64,000 nucleotides of DNA from Streptomyces endophytica (GCF_026153355.1 NZ_CP110636.1:3286001-3350000), one strand, 5' to 3'; counted from the first letter of the stretch, positions 46,625-58,745 are shown. A program made the numbers and translations. The notes: generated by a model not told the origin, from the sequence alone.

Positions 46625-49201
46625 TTACGCCGCGCCGGCCGCCGCGTCCGCCGCCTGGGCCTTCAGCGCCCGCTCGATCCCGGCCCGGGACTCGGTGACC
46701 AGCCGGCGCAGCGCCGGGCTCGGGTCGGCCGCGTCCAGCCAGGCGTCCGTGGCGTCCAGCGTCTCCTGCGAGACATGCAGCGACGGGTAGAGACCGACCG
46801 CGATCTGCTGGGCCATCTCGTGGCTGCGGGCCTCCCAGATCTCCTTCACCGCGGCGAAGTACTTCACGGTGTACGGCGCCAGCAGCTCCCGCTGGTCGGT
46901 CTGCACGAAGCCGCCGATGACGGCCTCCTGCACGGCGTTGGGCAGCTTGTCCGACTCCACGACCGACGCCCAGGCCTCGGCCTTCGCCTCCGCCGTCGGA
47001 CGCGCCGCGCGCGCCGTCGCGGCGTGCCGCTCGCCCGCCGACGTCCGGTCCCGCTCCAACTCCGCCGCGATGGCCTTCTCGTCCGCCCGGCCGGTCGCCG
47101 CCAGCCGGTGCAGCAGCGACCAGCGCAGCTCGGTGTCCACGGCCAGCCCGGCGATCTCCTCGGTGCCGTCCAGCAGACCCTGCAGCAGGGCGAGCTGCTC
47201 GTCCGTACGCGCCGCCGCGGCGAACGCCCGGGCCCACGCCAGCTGGTGGTCGCTGCCCGGCTCGGCCGCCCGCAGGTGCTCGAGCGCCGCCTCTGTCCAG
47301 GCGGCCAGCCCCGTCTCGCGCCACTCCGGCGCCGCGTACAGGTCCAGGGCCAGCTTCACCTGGCGGTGCAGCGACTGGACCACGCCGATGTCGGACTCCT
47401 TGCCGACGCCCGACAGCACCAGCGACAGGTAGTCACGGGTGGCCAGTTCGCCGTCCCGCGTCATGTCCCACGCCGACGCCCACGACAGCGCCCGCGGCAG
47501 CGACTCGGTGAAGTCCCCGAGGTGCTCGGTGACCACCTTCAGCGACTCCTCGTCGAGCCGCACCTTCGCGTACGACAGGTCGTCGTCGTTGAGCAGGACC
47601 ACGGCCGGGCGCGGCTTGCCCACCAGCTGCGGGACGGCGGTCAGTTCGCCGTCCACGTCCAGCTCGATCCGCTCGGTGCGGACCAGCTTGCCGGAGCCGT
47701 CCAGCTCGTACGCGCCGATCGCGATCCGGTGCGGCCGCAGGACCGGCTCGCCCTTGGCGCCGGCCGGCAGCGCCGGGGCCTCCTGCCGGACCGCGAACGA
47801 GGTGATCACGCCGTCCGCGCCCACCTCGATCTCCGGCCGCAGGATGTTGATCCCCGCGGTCTCCAGCCACTTCTTCGACCAGGTCGCGAGGTCCCGGCCG
47901 GAGGTCTCCTCCAGCGCGCCCAGCAGATCGCTCAGCCGGGTGTTGCCGTAGGCGTGCCGCTTGAAGTAGGCCTGCACGCCCTTGAAGAACTCCTCCATCC
48001 CGACATACGCGACCAGCTGCTTCAGGACCGAGGCGCCCTTCGCGTAGGTGATCCCGTCGAAGTTCACCAGCACGTCGTCCAGATCACGGATCTCGGCCAT
48101 GATCGGGTGGGTGGACGGCAGCTGGTCCTGCCGGTACGCCCAGGTCTTCATGGAGTTGGCGAACGTGGTCCACGAGTGCGGCCACTTCGAGCCCGGCGCG
48201 TACGCCTGGCAGGCGATCGACGTGTAGGTGGCGAACGACTCGTTCAGCCACAGGTCGTTCCACCACTCCATGGTGACCAGGTCGCCGAACCACATGTGCG
48301 CCAGCTCGTGCAGAATCGTCTCGGCGCGCACCTCGTAGGCCGCGTCGGTCACCTTCGAGCGGAAGACGTACTGGTCGCGGATGGTCACCGCGCCCGCGTT
48401 CTCCATCGCACCGGCGTTGAACTCCGGCACGAAGAGCTGGTCGTACTTCGCGAACGGGTACGCGTAGTCGAACTTCTCCTGGAACCAGTCGAAGCCCTGC
48501 CGGGTGACCTCGAAGATGGCGTCCGCGTCGAGGTGCTCGGCCAGCGACGGACGGCAGTAGATGCCCAGCGGCACGGTCCGCCCGTCCTTCTCGTACGTGC
48601 TGTGCACGCTGTGGTACGGGCCCACGATCAACGCGGTGACATACGTCGAGATCCGCGGCGTCGGCTCGAACCGCCAGATGTTGTCGGCCGGTTCGGGCGT
48701 CGGCGAGTTCGAGATCACCGTCCAGCCCTCCGGGGCCTTCACGGTGAACTGGAACGTGGCCTTCAGGTCCGGCTGCTCGAACGACGCGAACACCCGCCGG
48801 GCGTCCGGCACCTCGAACTGCGTGTACAGGTACGCCTGCTGGTCCACCGGGTCGACGAACCGGTGCAGGCCCTCGCCGGTGTTGGTGTAGGCGCAGTCCG
48901 CGACGACGGTCAGCTCGTTGCGGCCGGCCCGCAGCCCCGGCAGCACGATCCGCGAGTCCTCGAAGACCGAGGCCGGATCCAGCAGCTCGCCGTTGAGCGC
49001 CACCTTGTGCACGGTCGGCGCGACCAGGTCGATGAACGAGTCCGCGCCCGCCCGGGCGACGTCGAACCGCACCGTGGTCGTGGACCGGTACGTACCACCC
49101 TGCTGCGCGCCGGAGAGGTCGAGATCGATCTCGTACGCATCCACGCTCAGCAGCTGCGCCCGCTGCTGCGCCTCGTCGCGGGTCAGATTCGTGCCAGGCA
49201 C
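46625..49201 (-). CDS. pepN: aminopeptidase N (M1 family)
   Basis: 858-aa zinc metallopeptidase removing N-terminal residues from peptides in the cytosol. GTG at 49201 (VPGTNLTRDEAQQRAQLLSVDAYEIDLDLS) behind GAGGAGAT; the ORF to 49414 extends without a ribosome site. Substrate-anchoring GAMEN motif, zinc site HELAHMWFGD with the third ligand Glu in LWLNESFATY, and the C-terminal ERAP1-like helical domain. Full length for the actinobacterial pepN/lysyl aminopeptidase type; a paralogue lies at 55235-57838. Confidence 0.95.
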   Translation of the reverse strand: MPGTNLTRDEAQQRAQLLSVDAYEIDLDLSGAQQGGTYRSTTTVRFDVARAGADSFIDLVAPTVHKVALNGELLDPASVFEDSRIVLPGLRAGRNELTVVADCAYTNTGEGLHRFVDPVDQQAYLYTQFEVPDARRVFASFEQPDLKATFQFTVKAPEGWTVISNSPTPEPADNIWRFEPTPRISTYVTALIVGPYHSVHSTYEKDGRTVPLGIYCRPSLAEHLDADAIFEVTRQGFDWFQEKFDYAYPFAKYDQLFVPEFNAGAMENAGAVTIRDQYVFRSKVTDAAYEVRAETILHELAHMWFGDLVTMEWWNDLWLNESFATYTSIACQAYAPGSKWPHSWTTFANSMKTWAYRQDQLPSTHPIMAEIRDLDDVLVNFDGITYAKGASVLKQLVAYVGMEEFFKGVQAYFKRHAYGNTRLSDLLGALEETSGRDLATWSKKWLETAGINILRPEIEVGADGVITSFAVRQEAPALPAGAKGEPVLRPHRIAIGAYELDGSGKLVRTERIELDVDGELTAVPQLVGKPRPAVVLLNDDDLSYAKVRLDEESLKVVTEHLGDFTESLPRALSWASAWDMTRDGELATRDYLSLVLSGVGKESDIGVVQSLHRQVKLALDLYAAPEWRETGLAAWTEAALEHLRAAEPGSDHQLAWARAFAAAARTDEQLALLQGLLDGTEEIAGLAVDTELRWSLLHRLAATGRADEKAIAAELERDRTSAGERHAATARAARPTAEAKAEAWASVVESDKLPNAVQEAVIGGFVQTDQRELLAPYTVKYFAAVKEIWEARSHEMAQQIAVGLYPSLHVSQETLDATDAWLDAADPSPALRRLVTESRAGIERALKAQAADAAAGAA

Positions 49202-49412
49202 CAGGTCATCTCCTCGTAAGCGTCCTCGTATGCGGCGTATCCCGCCATCCTTCCACGGCAGGGGCGCCACCCGATCGTGGACAGTGGCGAACATGCCGGG
49301 CCGGTCGTCCGGTGCGTCTCGACGGACAGGACGACGAGGCGTGGAGGCGGGCCCCGGGGACGTCGTCCGATACCCGCCAGCACCCGGCCGGCCCGCGCGG
49401 GAGCGTGGACCC

Positions 49413-49934
49413 ATGACGACCTACACGCCGCTGCCCATCCCGCCCGCCGCGCTCAAGGAACTCCGCGAGACCGATGACGCCGGGCGGGCCGTCGAGCCGT
49501 ACACCGCCCGGGAGGACGGCGTCCCCGTGGACTGCGTCGGCAGTCCGCTGCGGTGCTGTCTGCGGGGCATCCGGGCCGGGGAGCGGGTGGCGCTCGTGGC
49601 GTACGCGCCGTTGCGGCGGTGGGCGGCGGGCACCGGGGCCCGGCCCGGGGCGTACGACGAGCAGGGGCCGGTGTTCATCCACGCGGAGGACTGCGGGGGA
49701 CCGGACGCCGGCGCGGACCGGTACCCCTTCGACCGGCCCGGCGCCCTGCGCACCCTGCGGCGCTACGACGCCGCCGGCCGGATCGTCGGCGGGCGGCTCC
49801 TGGAGATCCCCGAGGACGCCACGGCGGGCTTCGACACCGCCCTGGACGAGGCGTTCGCCGACCCGGAGGTGGCGCTGGTGCACGTCCGGGCCGTGGAGTA
49901 CGGATGCTTCCAGTTCGAGGTGCGGCGGGGCTGA
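49413..49934 (+). CDS. DUF1203-family protein
   Basis: 173 aa, ATG at 49413 with GGGAG upstream. Sequence pattern PLRCCLRGIRAGERVALVAYAPL, GPVFIHAEDC, RAYDAAGRIVGGRLLE-like and VRAVEYGCFQFEVRRG matches DUF1203, whose function is unknown. Divergent from pepN, convergent with asd. Confidence 0.85.
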   Translation: MTTYTPLPIPPAALKELRETDDAGRAVEPYTAREDGVPVDCVGSPLRCCLRGIRAGERVALVAYAPLRRWAAGTGARPGAYDEQGPVFIHAEDCGGPDAGADRYPFDRPGALRTLRRYDAAGRIVGGRLLEIPEDATAGFDTALDEAFADPEVALVHVRAVEYGCFQFEVRRG

Positions 49935-49955
49935 CCGGCCCAGGGGGACGCAAAA

Positions 49956-50003
49956 GGGCCGGGGCCCGTACGGAGGGTGCGCACTCCGTACGGGCCCCGG
50001 CCC
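49956..50003 (-). terminator. intrinsic terminator of asd (bidirectional stem)
   Basis: Perfect 20-bp stem: GGGCCGGGGCCCGTAC... (49956-49975) with its complement at 49984-50003, 8-nt loop. On the minus strand it is followed by TTTTG, so it terminates asd; it may also serve the DUF1203 gene. Confidence 0.9.
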
Positions 50004-50016
50004 GCGAGCAGACGGG

Positions 50017-51557
<1,541 letters not shown>

Positions 51558-53305
51558 ATGTCCCGCATCCGGTCCACCGCCCGTATCGACCGCCGCACGT
51601 TCCTCACCGCCACCGGAGCCGCCGGCGCCGCCACCGGGCTCGGCCTCGCCTTCGGCATCGGCCCCGACCGGGCCGCCCAGGCCGCCACCACCGTCACCCC
51701 GGGCCGGCCCCGGCCGCCCCGGTGTCCGTCGACGCCCCGGCCGTCCCGCACGCCCCGTACACCAAGGGCACCACCCTCGGCGGCGTGGCCACCCCGCGCG
51801 GCAGTGGCGGCTACCGGCGGCTGGCCGACGGGCCCGGCTGGGGCCGGGTGGTCCGCACCGAGCTGGCCGCCGCCCACGGCGGACGCGACCGGCGCCGCAC
51901 CGCCCTCGCCTCGTTCGTGCAGCTCACCGACCTCCACCTGGTCGACGTGCAGAACCCGCTGCGCTACGAGTACCTGCGCGCCCAGACGGCCAGCGCCTGG
52001 CGCCCGCAGGAGGCGCTGTCCGTGGCCGGCGTCGTCTCGCTGATCGAGCGGGTCAACGCGCTGCCGGGCGGGCCGGCCACCGGCGCCCCGCTGGCGTTCG
52101 TGATGACCACCGGCGACAACACCGACAACAACTCCAAGCTGGAACTGGAGTGGTTCCTCACCGCGATGAGCGGCGGGCGGATCACCCCCAACTCCGGCGA
52201 CCCGCGCCGCTACGAAGGCGTCCAGGACAGCGGACTGGCCCTCTACTGGCAGCCGGACAGCCCGCTGCGCGACGCCGACAAGAAGCTGGGCTTCCCGCGC
52301 CTGCACGGCTTCCTGGACGCGGCGATCCGCACCGTCCACAGCCCCGGGCTGCGGCTCCCGTGGTACTCCACGGTCGGCAACCACGACTCGCTGCCCGGCG
52401 GCTGCTACGCCCCCGGTGACCCGTTCTGGACGGAGATCGCCACCGGGCACCGCAAGCTGGAGACGCTGCCCGCCGCCGAGGCCGCCAAGGTCTGGAAGGC
52501 GGTCAAGGACGGCCTCGACCCCAAGGGCGCGGACTTCAAGCGGCTGCTGAAGGCGCACGCGAAGCAGGCCAGGACGGTCACCCCCGACGCGCGGCGCGCC
52601 CCCTTCACCCGTGCCGAGTACCTCCGCGCCCACCTCGACCCGGCGCACACCGGCCACGGCCCGCACGGCCACGGCTACACCGCGGCCGCCCTGGAGGAGA
52701 ACCGCCTCTACTACACCTTCCGGGTCTCCGACGACGTGCTGGGCATCAGCCTGGACACCACCGATCCGGGCGGCCACTACACCGGCTCGATCGGCGAGAC
52801 CCAACTGCGCTGGCTGGAGCGGACCCTGAAGGCGAACGAGCGGGGCGAGAAGGCGCACGTGCTGGTCTTCAGCCACCACACCGGCAAGACCATGACCAAC
52901 ACCCGGCCCGACCCGGCCCGTCCGCACGAGAAGCGGCACGGCGGCGCCGAACTGATCGAGCTGCTGGCCGCCCACCCCCGGGTCGTCGGCTGGATCAACG
53001 GCCACAGCCACCAGAACGAGATCGTCCCGCACGGCACCTTCTGGGAGGTCTCCACCGCCTCGCACATCGACTTCCCGCAACTGGCCCGGGTCATCGAGCT
53101 GGTCGACAACCACGACGGCACGCTGTCGCTGATCGCCACCCTCGTCGAGTCGGCCGCCCCGCACCGCACGGACTTCAGCGACCTCTCCCAGACCGGCCTG
53201 GCCGCCCTCTACCGCGAACTGTCCTTCAACGCCCCCGAGGCCCGCACGGACCTGGCCGGCACGGCCCGCGACCGCAACGTCGAACTGCTGCTGAAGCGGC
53301 GGTGA
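51558..53305 (+). CDS. Tat-exported metallophosphoesterase (frameshifted near 51709)
   Basis: About 582 aa when repaired. ATG at 51558 with GGGGAG upstream. Twin-arginine signal RIDRRTFLTATGAAGAATGLGLAFG (RR at about 11-12), cleavage near AAQA. The start frame derails after VTPGRPR; one extra C in CCCC 51708-51711 leads to AAPVSVDAPAVPHAPYTKG and on to 53305. Metallophosphoesterase motifs: LTDLHLVD, TTGDNTDNN, STVGNHDS, LVFSHHTGK and INGHSHQNE. It resembles the actinobacterial TIGR03767-type family, of unknown substrate, acting outside the membrane. Confidence 0.88.
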
Positions 53306-54090
53306 GGGGCGGGAGCTGGGGGGCGGGCCGGGCGTGGCCGGCCGGGGTCTGAGGGGCGCCGCGACCTTGCGGGGCGCCGGGCCTCGGGGCACCTACGGCC
53401 TGGTCGAACGGATCCCGTAGGGGACACGAGCACCCCCTACGGGGCCACAACGAGGCGGGGCGGGGCGGGTATTCCGGACGTGGGGACGCACCTGGCCGGG
53501 GACGCACCTGGCCCGGGGCCGCACCGCGAGGGGGCCGGACGGGGACGGGGACGGCGTGCCGCGAGGGGCCGGGGCGGGGCGGGGGACGGCGTACCGGTGT
53601 CGGCGTACCGGTGTCGCGTACCGGGGACGGCGTACCGGGGACGGCGTACCGGGGCGGGGTCGTATCGGGAGCGTGGCCGGGACGGGGACGGCGTACCCAG
53701 GCAGGGGCGCACCGGGCGCGCGGCCGGACCGGGGACGGTGTGCCGCGACGGGTCGCACCGGGCGCGCAGCCGGATCGGGGACGACGTACCGGGACGGGGC
53801 CGGATCGGGAACGCGGCCGGATCGGGAACGGCGTACCGGGACGGGGCACACCGGGCGCGCGGCCGGACCGGGGACGGCGTACCGGAAACGTGGCCGGACC
53901 GGAAAGGGCCACACCGGGAACGCGGCCACACCGGGAACGCGGCCGGATCGGAGACGGCGTACCGGGAGGGGCCGCACCGTGAGCGTGGCCGCACCGGAAA
54001 CATGGCCGGGCCGGGAACGGCGTACCAAGGCAGGGCCACACCGGGCGCGTGGCCAGGTCGCGGGTTCCGGTGCCAGACCGGGCCGCTCGC
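53306..54090. repeat. 785-bp gene-free stretch, mostly degenerate tandem repeats
   Basis: From about 53470 to 54075 the sequence consists of variants of GGGACGGCGTACCG, GCACCGGGCGCGCGGCC and GGCCGGATCGGGAAC modules in irregular succession, especially GACGGCGTACC, found many times. All six frames stay open because the units lack stops, so the ORFs here are not evidence for genes. The 53306-53460 part holds CCCCTACGGGG-type hairpins near 53415-53445. Confidence 0.75.
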
Positions 54091-55110
54091 TCAGCGTGGC
54101 AGTGCCACCACGTACGCGCTCGGTTCGCGGTCCGGGGCGGCCATGAGGGCCGTGCGGACGACGGCGGCCTGGTGGGCGGGGGTCTCGCGGAGGGTGCGGG
54201 GGAGGCAGCGGACGACGGTGATGCCGAGGCGCTCCAGGTGTTCGCGCTTGTGGTCGAAGGCCGAGTGGAGCGGGTCCTCCTCGGGGCGTGGGGCGCGGGT
54301 GTCGATCTCCAGGGCCACCCCGTGCTCGGGCCAGAAGGCGTCCACCCCGCCCAGCTGCGGTCCGCCCGGCAGCCGCAGGTCGACGTTCCACAGCGGGTCC
54401 GGCAGGTCGTGGTCGCGCACCATCGCGTACAGCCGCTGCTCGGCCAGCGCGCGGCCCTCGGCGAGCAGGGTGTCGACCGCGTCCACCACGTGCGGCCGGG
54501 TCAGCAGCCGGGCCCGGCTCAGCTCGCGCACCACCACCGGTGCCTCGCAGTGCCCGCCGCGCACCGCCTCGGTCAGCAGCCGGCGCACCGCCGAGGCGTC
54601 GCTGAGCCCGGCGACCGCGTCGGCCAGGGCGCGCGCCACCGGGGCGGTCGGCACGCCGGTGACCTGCTGCGGCACCGGCAGCTCCACGGTCCGGACGATC
54701 TGCGCGAAGCCGGTCGAGCGCAGCCGCCGGGTACGGGCGACCAGCACCTCGATGCGGTCCAGGGCGAGCAGCGGGGGCGCCTCCGACAAGCCGTGCAGGG
54801 CGAGCGCCGCCAGGCCGGTGATCATCGCCTCCGCGGGGGCGTCGTTGGAGCTCTGCCGGGGCACCGTCGGCCCCCGGTGACTGGCGTACAACAGCACCGC
54901 CTGCAGCCGTTCCTCGCTGGTGGGCGGTCCGGGGTGGAGCAGATAGACACCGGGGAGCACCTGCTGCCAGCAGCCGCCGGGGCGGCAGCGCTCGGTGGTC
55001 TCGGCCGGGGTCACACCGTGCTGGCGGAGCTGACGGGTAGTCAGGACCTTGCGGCGGACATCGGAGAGGTGATGGAGGGGGAGGGGCGAGAGCGGGGTGT
55101 CGTGGTTCAT
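54091..55110 (-). CDS. AbiEi-like winged-helix protein with C-terminal endonuclease-like domain
   Basis: 339 aa, ATG at 55110. N-terminal TTRQLRQHGVTPAETTERCRPGGCWQQVLPGVYLLHPG resembles the AbiEi-type winged helix found at the start of many actinobacterial proteins; the C-terminus (LGGVDAFWPEHGVALEIDT...HKREHLERLGITVVRCLPRTL) has the D...E-x-D layout of very-short-patch-repair/DUF559-like nucleases, with T where H or G is usual. No AbiEii-like toxin gene is adjacent, so a toxin-antitoxin role is not supported. It lies beside the repeat field. Confidence 0.7.
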   Translation of the reverse strand: MNHDTPLSPLPLHHLSDVRRKVLTTRQLRQHGVTPAETTERCRPGGCWQQVLPGVYLLHPGPPTSEERLQAVLLYASHRGPTVPRQSSNDAPAEAMITGLAALALHGLSEAPPLLALDRIEVLVARTRRLRSTGFAQIVRTVELPVPQQVTGVPTAPVARALADAVAGLSDASAVRRLLTEAVRGGHCEAPVVVRELSRARLLTRPHVVDAVDTLLAEGRALAEQRLYAMVRDHDLPDPLWNVDLRLPGGPQLGGVDAFWPEHGVALEIDTRAPRPEEDPLHSAFDHKREHLERLGITVVRCLPRTLRETPAHQAAVVRTALMAAPDREPSAYVVALPR

Positions 55111-55234
55111 GCCGTGGCGATTCCCGCGCCCGCTCCGCCCCCTAACCGCTGTTACACGCCCGTGCCAGGAACCGGACAATCCTGGGCTAAAGTACGGGCG
55201 TTCGACTGCCGAAAAGAGCTGGTCGGCAGGGAGG

Positions 55235-57838
55235 TTACGGCCTCGCCCCGGCCGCCTCGTCACAAGCCTGTGCGCGCAGCGCCCGGGCCAGGTCGTCCCG
55301 TTCCTCCAGCACGATCCGGCGCAGCGCCGGCGCGGCCTGCGGATGCCCGTCCAGCCAGCCGTCCGCCGCCTCCAGGGTGGCGTGCTCCACCAGCCAGGCC
55401 GGGAACAGCCCGCGCACCACGTCCATCGCGATCTCGATGGACCGCTCGCGCCACACCCGCTCGATCGCGGCGAAGTAGCGCGGCGCGAACGGCGCCAGCA
55501 GCTCCCGCTGGCCCGGCTGCGCGAACCCGGCGATGGTCGCCTCCACCAGCGCGTTGGACAGCGCGTCGGACTCGACCACGTCCGCCCACGCCTGCTCCTT
55601 GACCTCCGCCGACGGCCGGGCCGCCAGGCACCGGACCTGGTGGCGCTTGCCCGACGCGGTGTCGTCGCGGGCCAGCTCCGCGGCGATCACCGCCTCGTCC
55701 GCCACCCCGTGCGCGGCCAGCGGCGCCAGGAGTGCCCAGCGCAGCTCCTGGTCCACCTCCAGTCCGTCGATCGTCCCGGTGCCGTCGAGCAGTCCCTGGA
55801 GCAGCGCGAGGTCCGCCGGCGAGGCGGCCACCGCGGCGAAGTGCCGCGCCCAGGACAGCTGGTGGCCGCTGCCCGGCTCGGCCCGCCGCAGCTCCGCCAG
55901 CGCGCCCTCGGCCAGCTCGCGCCCGGCGGCCTCCTGGTGGGCCGGCGCGGTGTACTGCTCCAGCGCCGCCTGGGCCTGCCCGTGCAGCGACTGCAGCACG
56001 CCGATGTCGGTCTCCCGGCCGGCGAACCGCCGCACCAGGCCGAGGTAGTCCCGGGCCGGCAGCAGCCCGTCGCGGGTCAGCCCCCACAGTGCCGCCCAGC
56101 ACAGCGCCCGCGCCATCGGGTCGGTCAGCTCGTCGAGCCGGCTCCGCAGCGTCGCCAGGGAGTCCGCGTCGAAGCGGACCTTGCAGTACGTCAGGTCGTC
56201 GTCGTTGACCAGGACCAGCTCCGGCCGCTCGGCGCCGGCCAGCTCCGGCACGGCCGTCCGCGGCCCGGCGACGTCCACCTCGGCCCGGGCGTACCGCACC
56301 AGCGCCGGGTGGCCGCTCCCGGACGAGGCGTCCTGCCGGCGGTAGAGGCCCACCGCGACCCGGTGCGGCCGCAGTTCGGGCTGCTCGGGCGCGGCCTCCT
56401 GCAGGACGGCCAGCTCCGCGATCCGCCCCTCGGCGTCGTAACGCACCTCCGGCGTGAGGGAGTTGACGCCCGCGGTCTCCAGCCAGGCCCGCGACCAGGC
56501 CGCCATGTCCCGGCCCGAGGTCTCCTCCAGTACGGTCAGCAGGTCCGTGAGCCGGGTGTTGCCGTACGCGTGGCGCTTGAAGTAGCGCCGGGCGCCCTCC
56601 AGGAACGCCTCCTGCCCCACGTACGCCACCAGCTGCTTGAGCACCGCGGCGCCCTTGGCGTACGTGATGCCGTCGAAGTTGAGCTTGGCGTCCTCCAGGT
56701 CACGGATGTCGGCGGTGACCGGGTGGGTGGAGGGCAGCTGGTCGGCGCGGTACGCCCAGGCCTTGCGGCGGTTGGCGAAGGTGATCCAGCCGTTCGCGAA
56801 GCGGGTGGCCTCCACCAGCGCGAAGGCGCCCATGAAGTCCGCGTAGGACTCCTTGAGCCACAGGTCGTCCCACCACTGCATGGTCACCAGGTCGCCGAAC
56901 CACATGTGCGCCATCTCGTGCAGGATGACGTTGGCGCGCCGCTCGTAGGACGCCTCGGTGACCTTGCCGCGGAAGATGAACTCCTCGCGGAAGGTGACGC
57001 AGCCCGGGTTCTCCATCGCGCCGAGGTTGTACTCCGGCACGAACGCGGTGTCGTACTTCCCGAACGGGTACGGGAAGTCGAAGTGGTTGTGGAAGAAGTC
57101 CAGGCCCTGCTTGGTGACGGTGAAGACGTCGTCCGCGTCGAAGTGCTTGGCCAGGCCCTTGCGGCAGAGCGCGCCCAGCGGGATCTCCAGCTCGGTGCCG
57201 TCGTCGAAGGTGCGGTGGTAGCTGTCGGAGACGTAGTGGTACGGCCCGGCGACCACGGCCGTGATGTACGTGGAGATCGGCTGCGTCTCCACGAACCGGT
57301 GCACGCCTGACGCGGCCGTCCCTTCCTGCGCACCGTTGCTGAGCACCACCCATCCCTCGGGGGCGGCCACCTCGAAGGTGAACGGCGCCTTCAGGTCCGG
57401 CTGTTCGAAATTGGCGAAGACCCGGCGGGCGTCGGCCGGTTCGTACTGGGTGTAGAGGTAGACCTCGCCGTCCTCGGGGTCCACGAAGCGGTGCAGGCCC
57501 TCGCCGGTCCGGCTGTAGGCGCACCGCGCGTCGACGACGAGGACGTTCTCGGCGGCCAGGCCGTCCAGCGCGATCCGGGTGCCGTCGAAGACCTCGGCGG
57601 GGTCCAGCTGCCGGCCGTTGAGGGTGACCGAGGTGACCTCCGGCGCCAGCAGGTCGGCGAAGGTGGCGGCGCCCGGCTCGGCGCAGCGGAAGCGGATCGT
57701 CGTGCGCGACCGGAACGTGGCCGCGGCGTCCCCTTCGGCGACCGCTGAGCGGACGTCCAGCGCCACGTCGTAGGCGTCGACGCTCAGCAGCCGGCCCCGC
57801 TGACGTGCCTCGTCCCGGGACAGATTCTCACCTGGCAC
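55235..57838 (-). CDS. pepN: aminopeptidase N (M1 family), second copy
   Basis: 867 aa, GTG at 57838 (VPGENLSRDEARQRGRLLSVDAYDVALDV) with GGGAG upstream. GAMENPGCVTF, HEMAHMWFGDLV and WLKESYADFMGAF give the substrate and zinc sites. Clearly paralogous to 46625-49201 along its length but with divergent loops (for example FMGAFALVEATRFANG in place of YTSIACQAYAPG), suggesting altered specificity. No signal peptide. Confidence 0.95.
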   Translation of the reverse strand: MPGENLSRDEARQRGRLLSVDAYDVALDVRSAVAEGDAAATFRSRTTIRFRCAEPGAATFADLLAPEVTSVTLNGRQLDPAEVFDGTRIALDGLAAENVLVVDARCAYSRTGEGLHRFVDPEDGEVYLYTQYEPADARRVFANFEQPDLKAPFTFEVAAPEGWVVLSNGAQEGTAASGVHRFVETQPISTYITAVVAGPYHYVSDSYHRTFDDGTELEIPLGALCRKGLAKHFDADDVFTVTKQGLDFFHNHFDFPYPFGKYDTAFVPEYNLGAMENPGCVTFREEFIFRGKVTEASYERRANVILHEMAHMWFGDLVTMQWWDDLWLKESYADFMGAFALVEATRFANGWITFANRRKAWAYRADQLPSTHPVTADIRDLEDAKLNFDGITYAKGAAVLKQLVAYVGQEAFLEGARRYFKRHAYGNTRLTDLLTVLEETSGRDMAAWSRAWLETAGVNSLTPEVRYDAEGRIAELAVLQEAAPEQPELRPHRVAVGLYRRQDASSGSGHPALVRYARAEVDVAGPRTAVPELAGAERPELVLVNDDDLTYCKVRFDADSLATLRSRLDELTDPMARALCWAALWGLTRDGLLPARDYLGLVRRFAGRETDIGVLQSLHGQAQAALEQYTAPAHQEAAGRELAEGALAELRRAEPGSGHQLSWARHFAAVAASPADLALLQGLLDGTGTIDGLEVDQELRWALLAPLAAHGVADEAVIAAELARDDTASGKRHQVRCLAARPSAEVKEQAWADVVESDALSNALVEATIAGFAQPGQRELLAPFAPRYFAAIERVWRERSIEIAMDVVRGLFPAWLVEHATLEAADGWLDGHPQAAPALRRIVLEERDDLARALRAQACDEAAGARP

Positions 57839-57972
57839 GACGTGACTCCCTCGTCCTCGTCTCGAATATCGAACACGGGGAATCATGGCACGCCCGCCCG
57901 CGGTTGAACCGTCCGCGGCAGAACACCACCGATACACCACCGATCACACCGCTCTCACGAGGAGACGACGAC

Positions 57973-58616
57973 GTGTCCGACACCCCGAAGACCCCGGCAG
58001 ACTTCTGGTTCGACCCGCTGTGCCCCTGGGCCTGGATGACCTCCCGCTGGATGCTGGAGGTGGAGAAGGTCCGCCCGGTGGAGGTGCGCTGGCACGTGAT
58101 GAGCCTGGCGGTCCTCAACGAGGACAAGCTCGACACGCTGCCCGAGGAGTACGCCGAGAACATGCGCCCCGGCGGCAAGGCGTGGGGCCCGGTCCGCGTG
58201 GTGATCGCCGCGCAGCAGCTGCACGGCGACGAGGCCGTCGGCCGGCTCTACACCGCGCTCGGCACCCGCTTCCACAACGAGGGCCTCGGCGTGACCCCCG
58301 AGAGCATCGCCGCCGCCCTCGACGACGCCGGACTGCCCGCCGAGCTGATCGAGTACGCCGACAAGGACACCTATGACAAGGAGCTGCGCGCCTCCCACAA
58401 GGCGGGCATCGACCTGGTCGGCCAGGAGGTCGGCACGCCGGTCATCGCGGTGCCCGGCTCCGACGGCGAGCAGATCGCCTTCTTCGGCCCGGTCGTCACC
58501 CCGCCCCCAAGGGCGAGGACGCCGCGAAGCTCTGGGACGGCACGCTGATGGTGGCGTCCATCCCCGGCTTCTACGAGATCAAGCGCACCCGCACCCAGGG
58601 GCCGGTCTTCGACTGA
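57973..58616 (+). CDS. DsbA-family mycothiol-dependent oxidoreductase (Rv2466c-like; frameshifted near 58506)
   Basis: About 214 aa when repaired. GTG at 57973 behind GAGGAG. Thioredoxin-fold DsbA family without signal peptide; active site DPLCPWAWM keeps one Cys then Pro-Trp-Ala-Trp, as in actinobacterial Rv2466c-type proteins (Rv2466c itself has CxxC). Further motifs: EVRWHVMSLAVLNE, GTPVIAVPG. The frame ends in TPPPRARTPRS...; adding one C to CCCCC 58504-58508 gives PKGEDAAKLWDGTLMVASIPGFYEIKRTR and a stop at 58614-58616, directly before a terminator. Confidence 0.9.
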
Positions 58617-58645
58617 GCCGCGGCCCCCGACGTACCGCCCGCATG

Positions 58646-58690
58646 GGCGAGGCCCCACGAGTCCCGTCCTCGTGGGGCCTCGCCGTTTTT
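58646..58690 (+). terminator. intrinsic terminator
   Basis: 16-bp perfect stem GGCGAGGCCCCACGAG (58646-58661) with complement 58669-58684, 7-nt loop, then GTTTTT. It ends the DsbA-like gene 30 bases after the corrected stop, supporting that stop. Confidence 0.92.
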
Positions 58691-58745
58691 CCGCCTGCCA
58701 GGTGAAGGGTGAGAAGACGATCACGAGGCAGGAGCCTGCCGGGTG

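Noticed and set aside
53480-54880. 466-aa plus-strand ORF and 332-aa minus-strand ORF over the repeat field
   Set aside because: All frames are open because repeat units lack stops; no start signals, and products are pure repeat low complexity.
54091-55110. Type IV toxin-antitoxin (AbiEi/AbiEii) locus
   Set aside because: Only the AbiEi-like helix is present; neither neighbour is an AbiEii-type nucleotidyltransferase.
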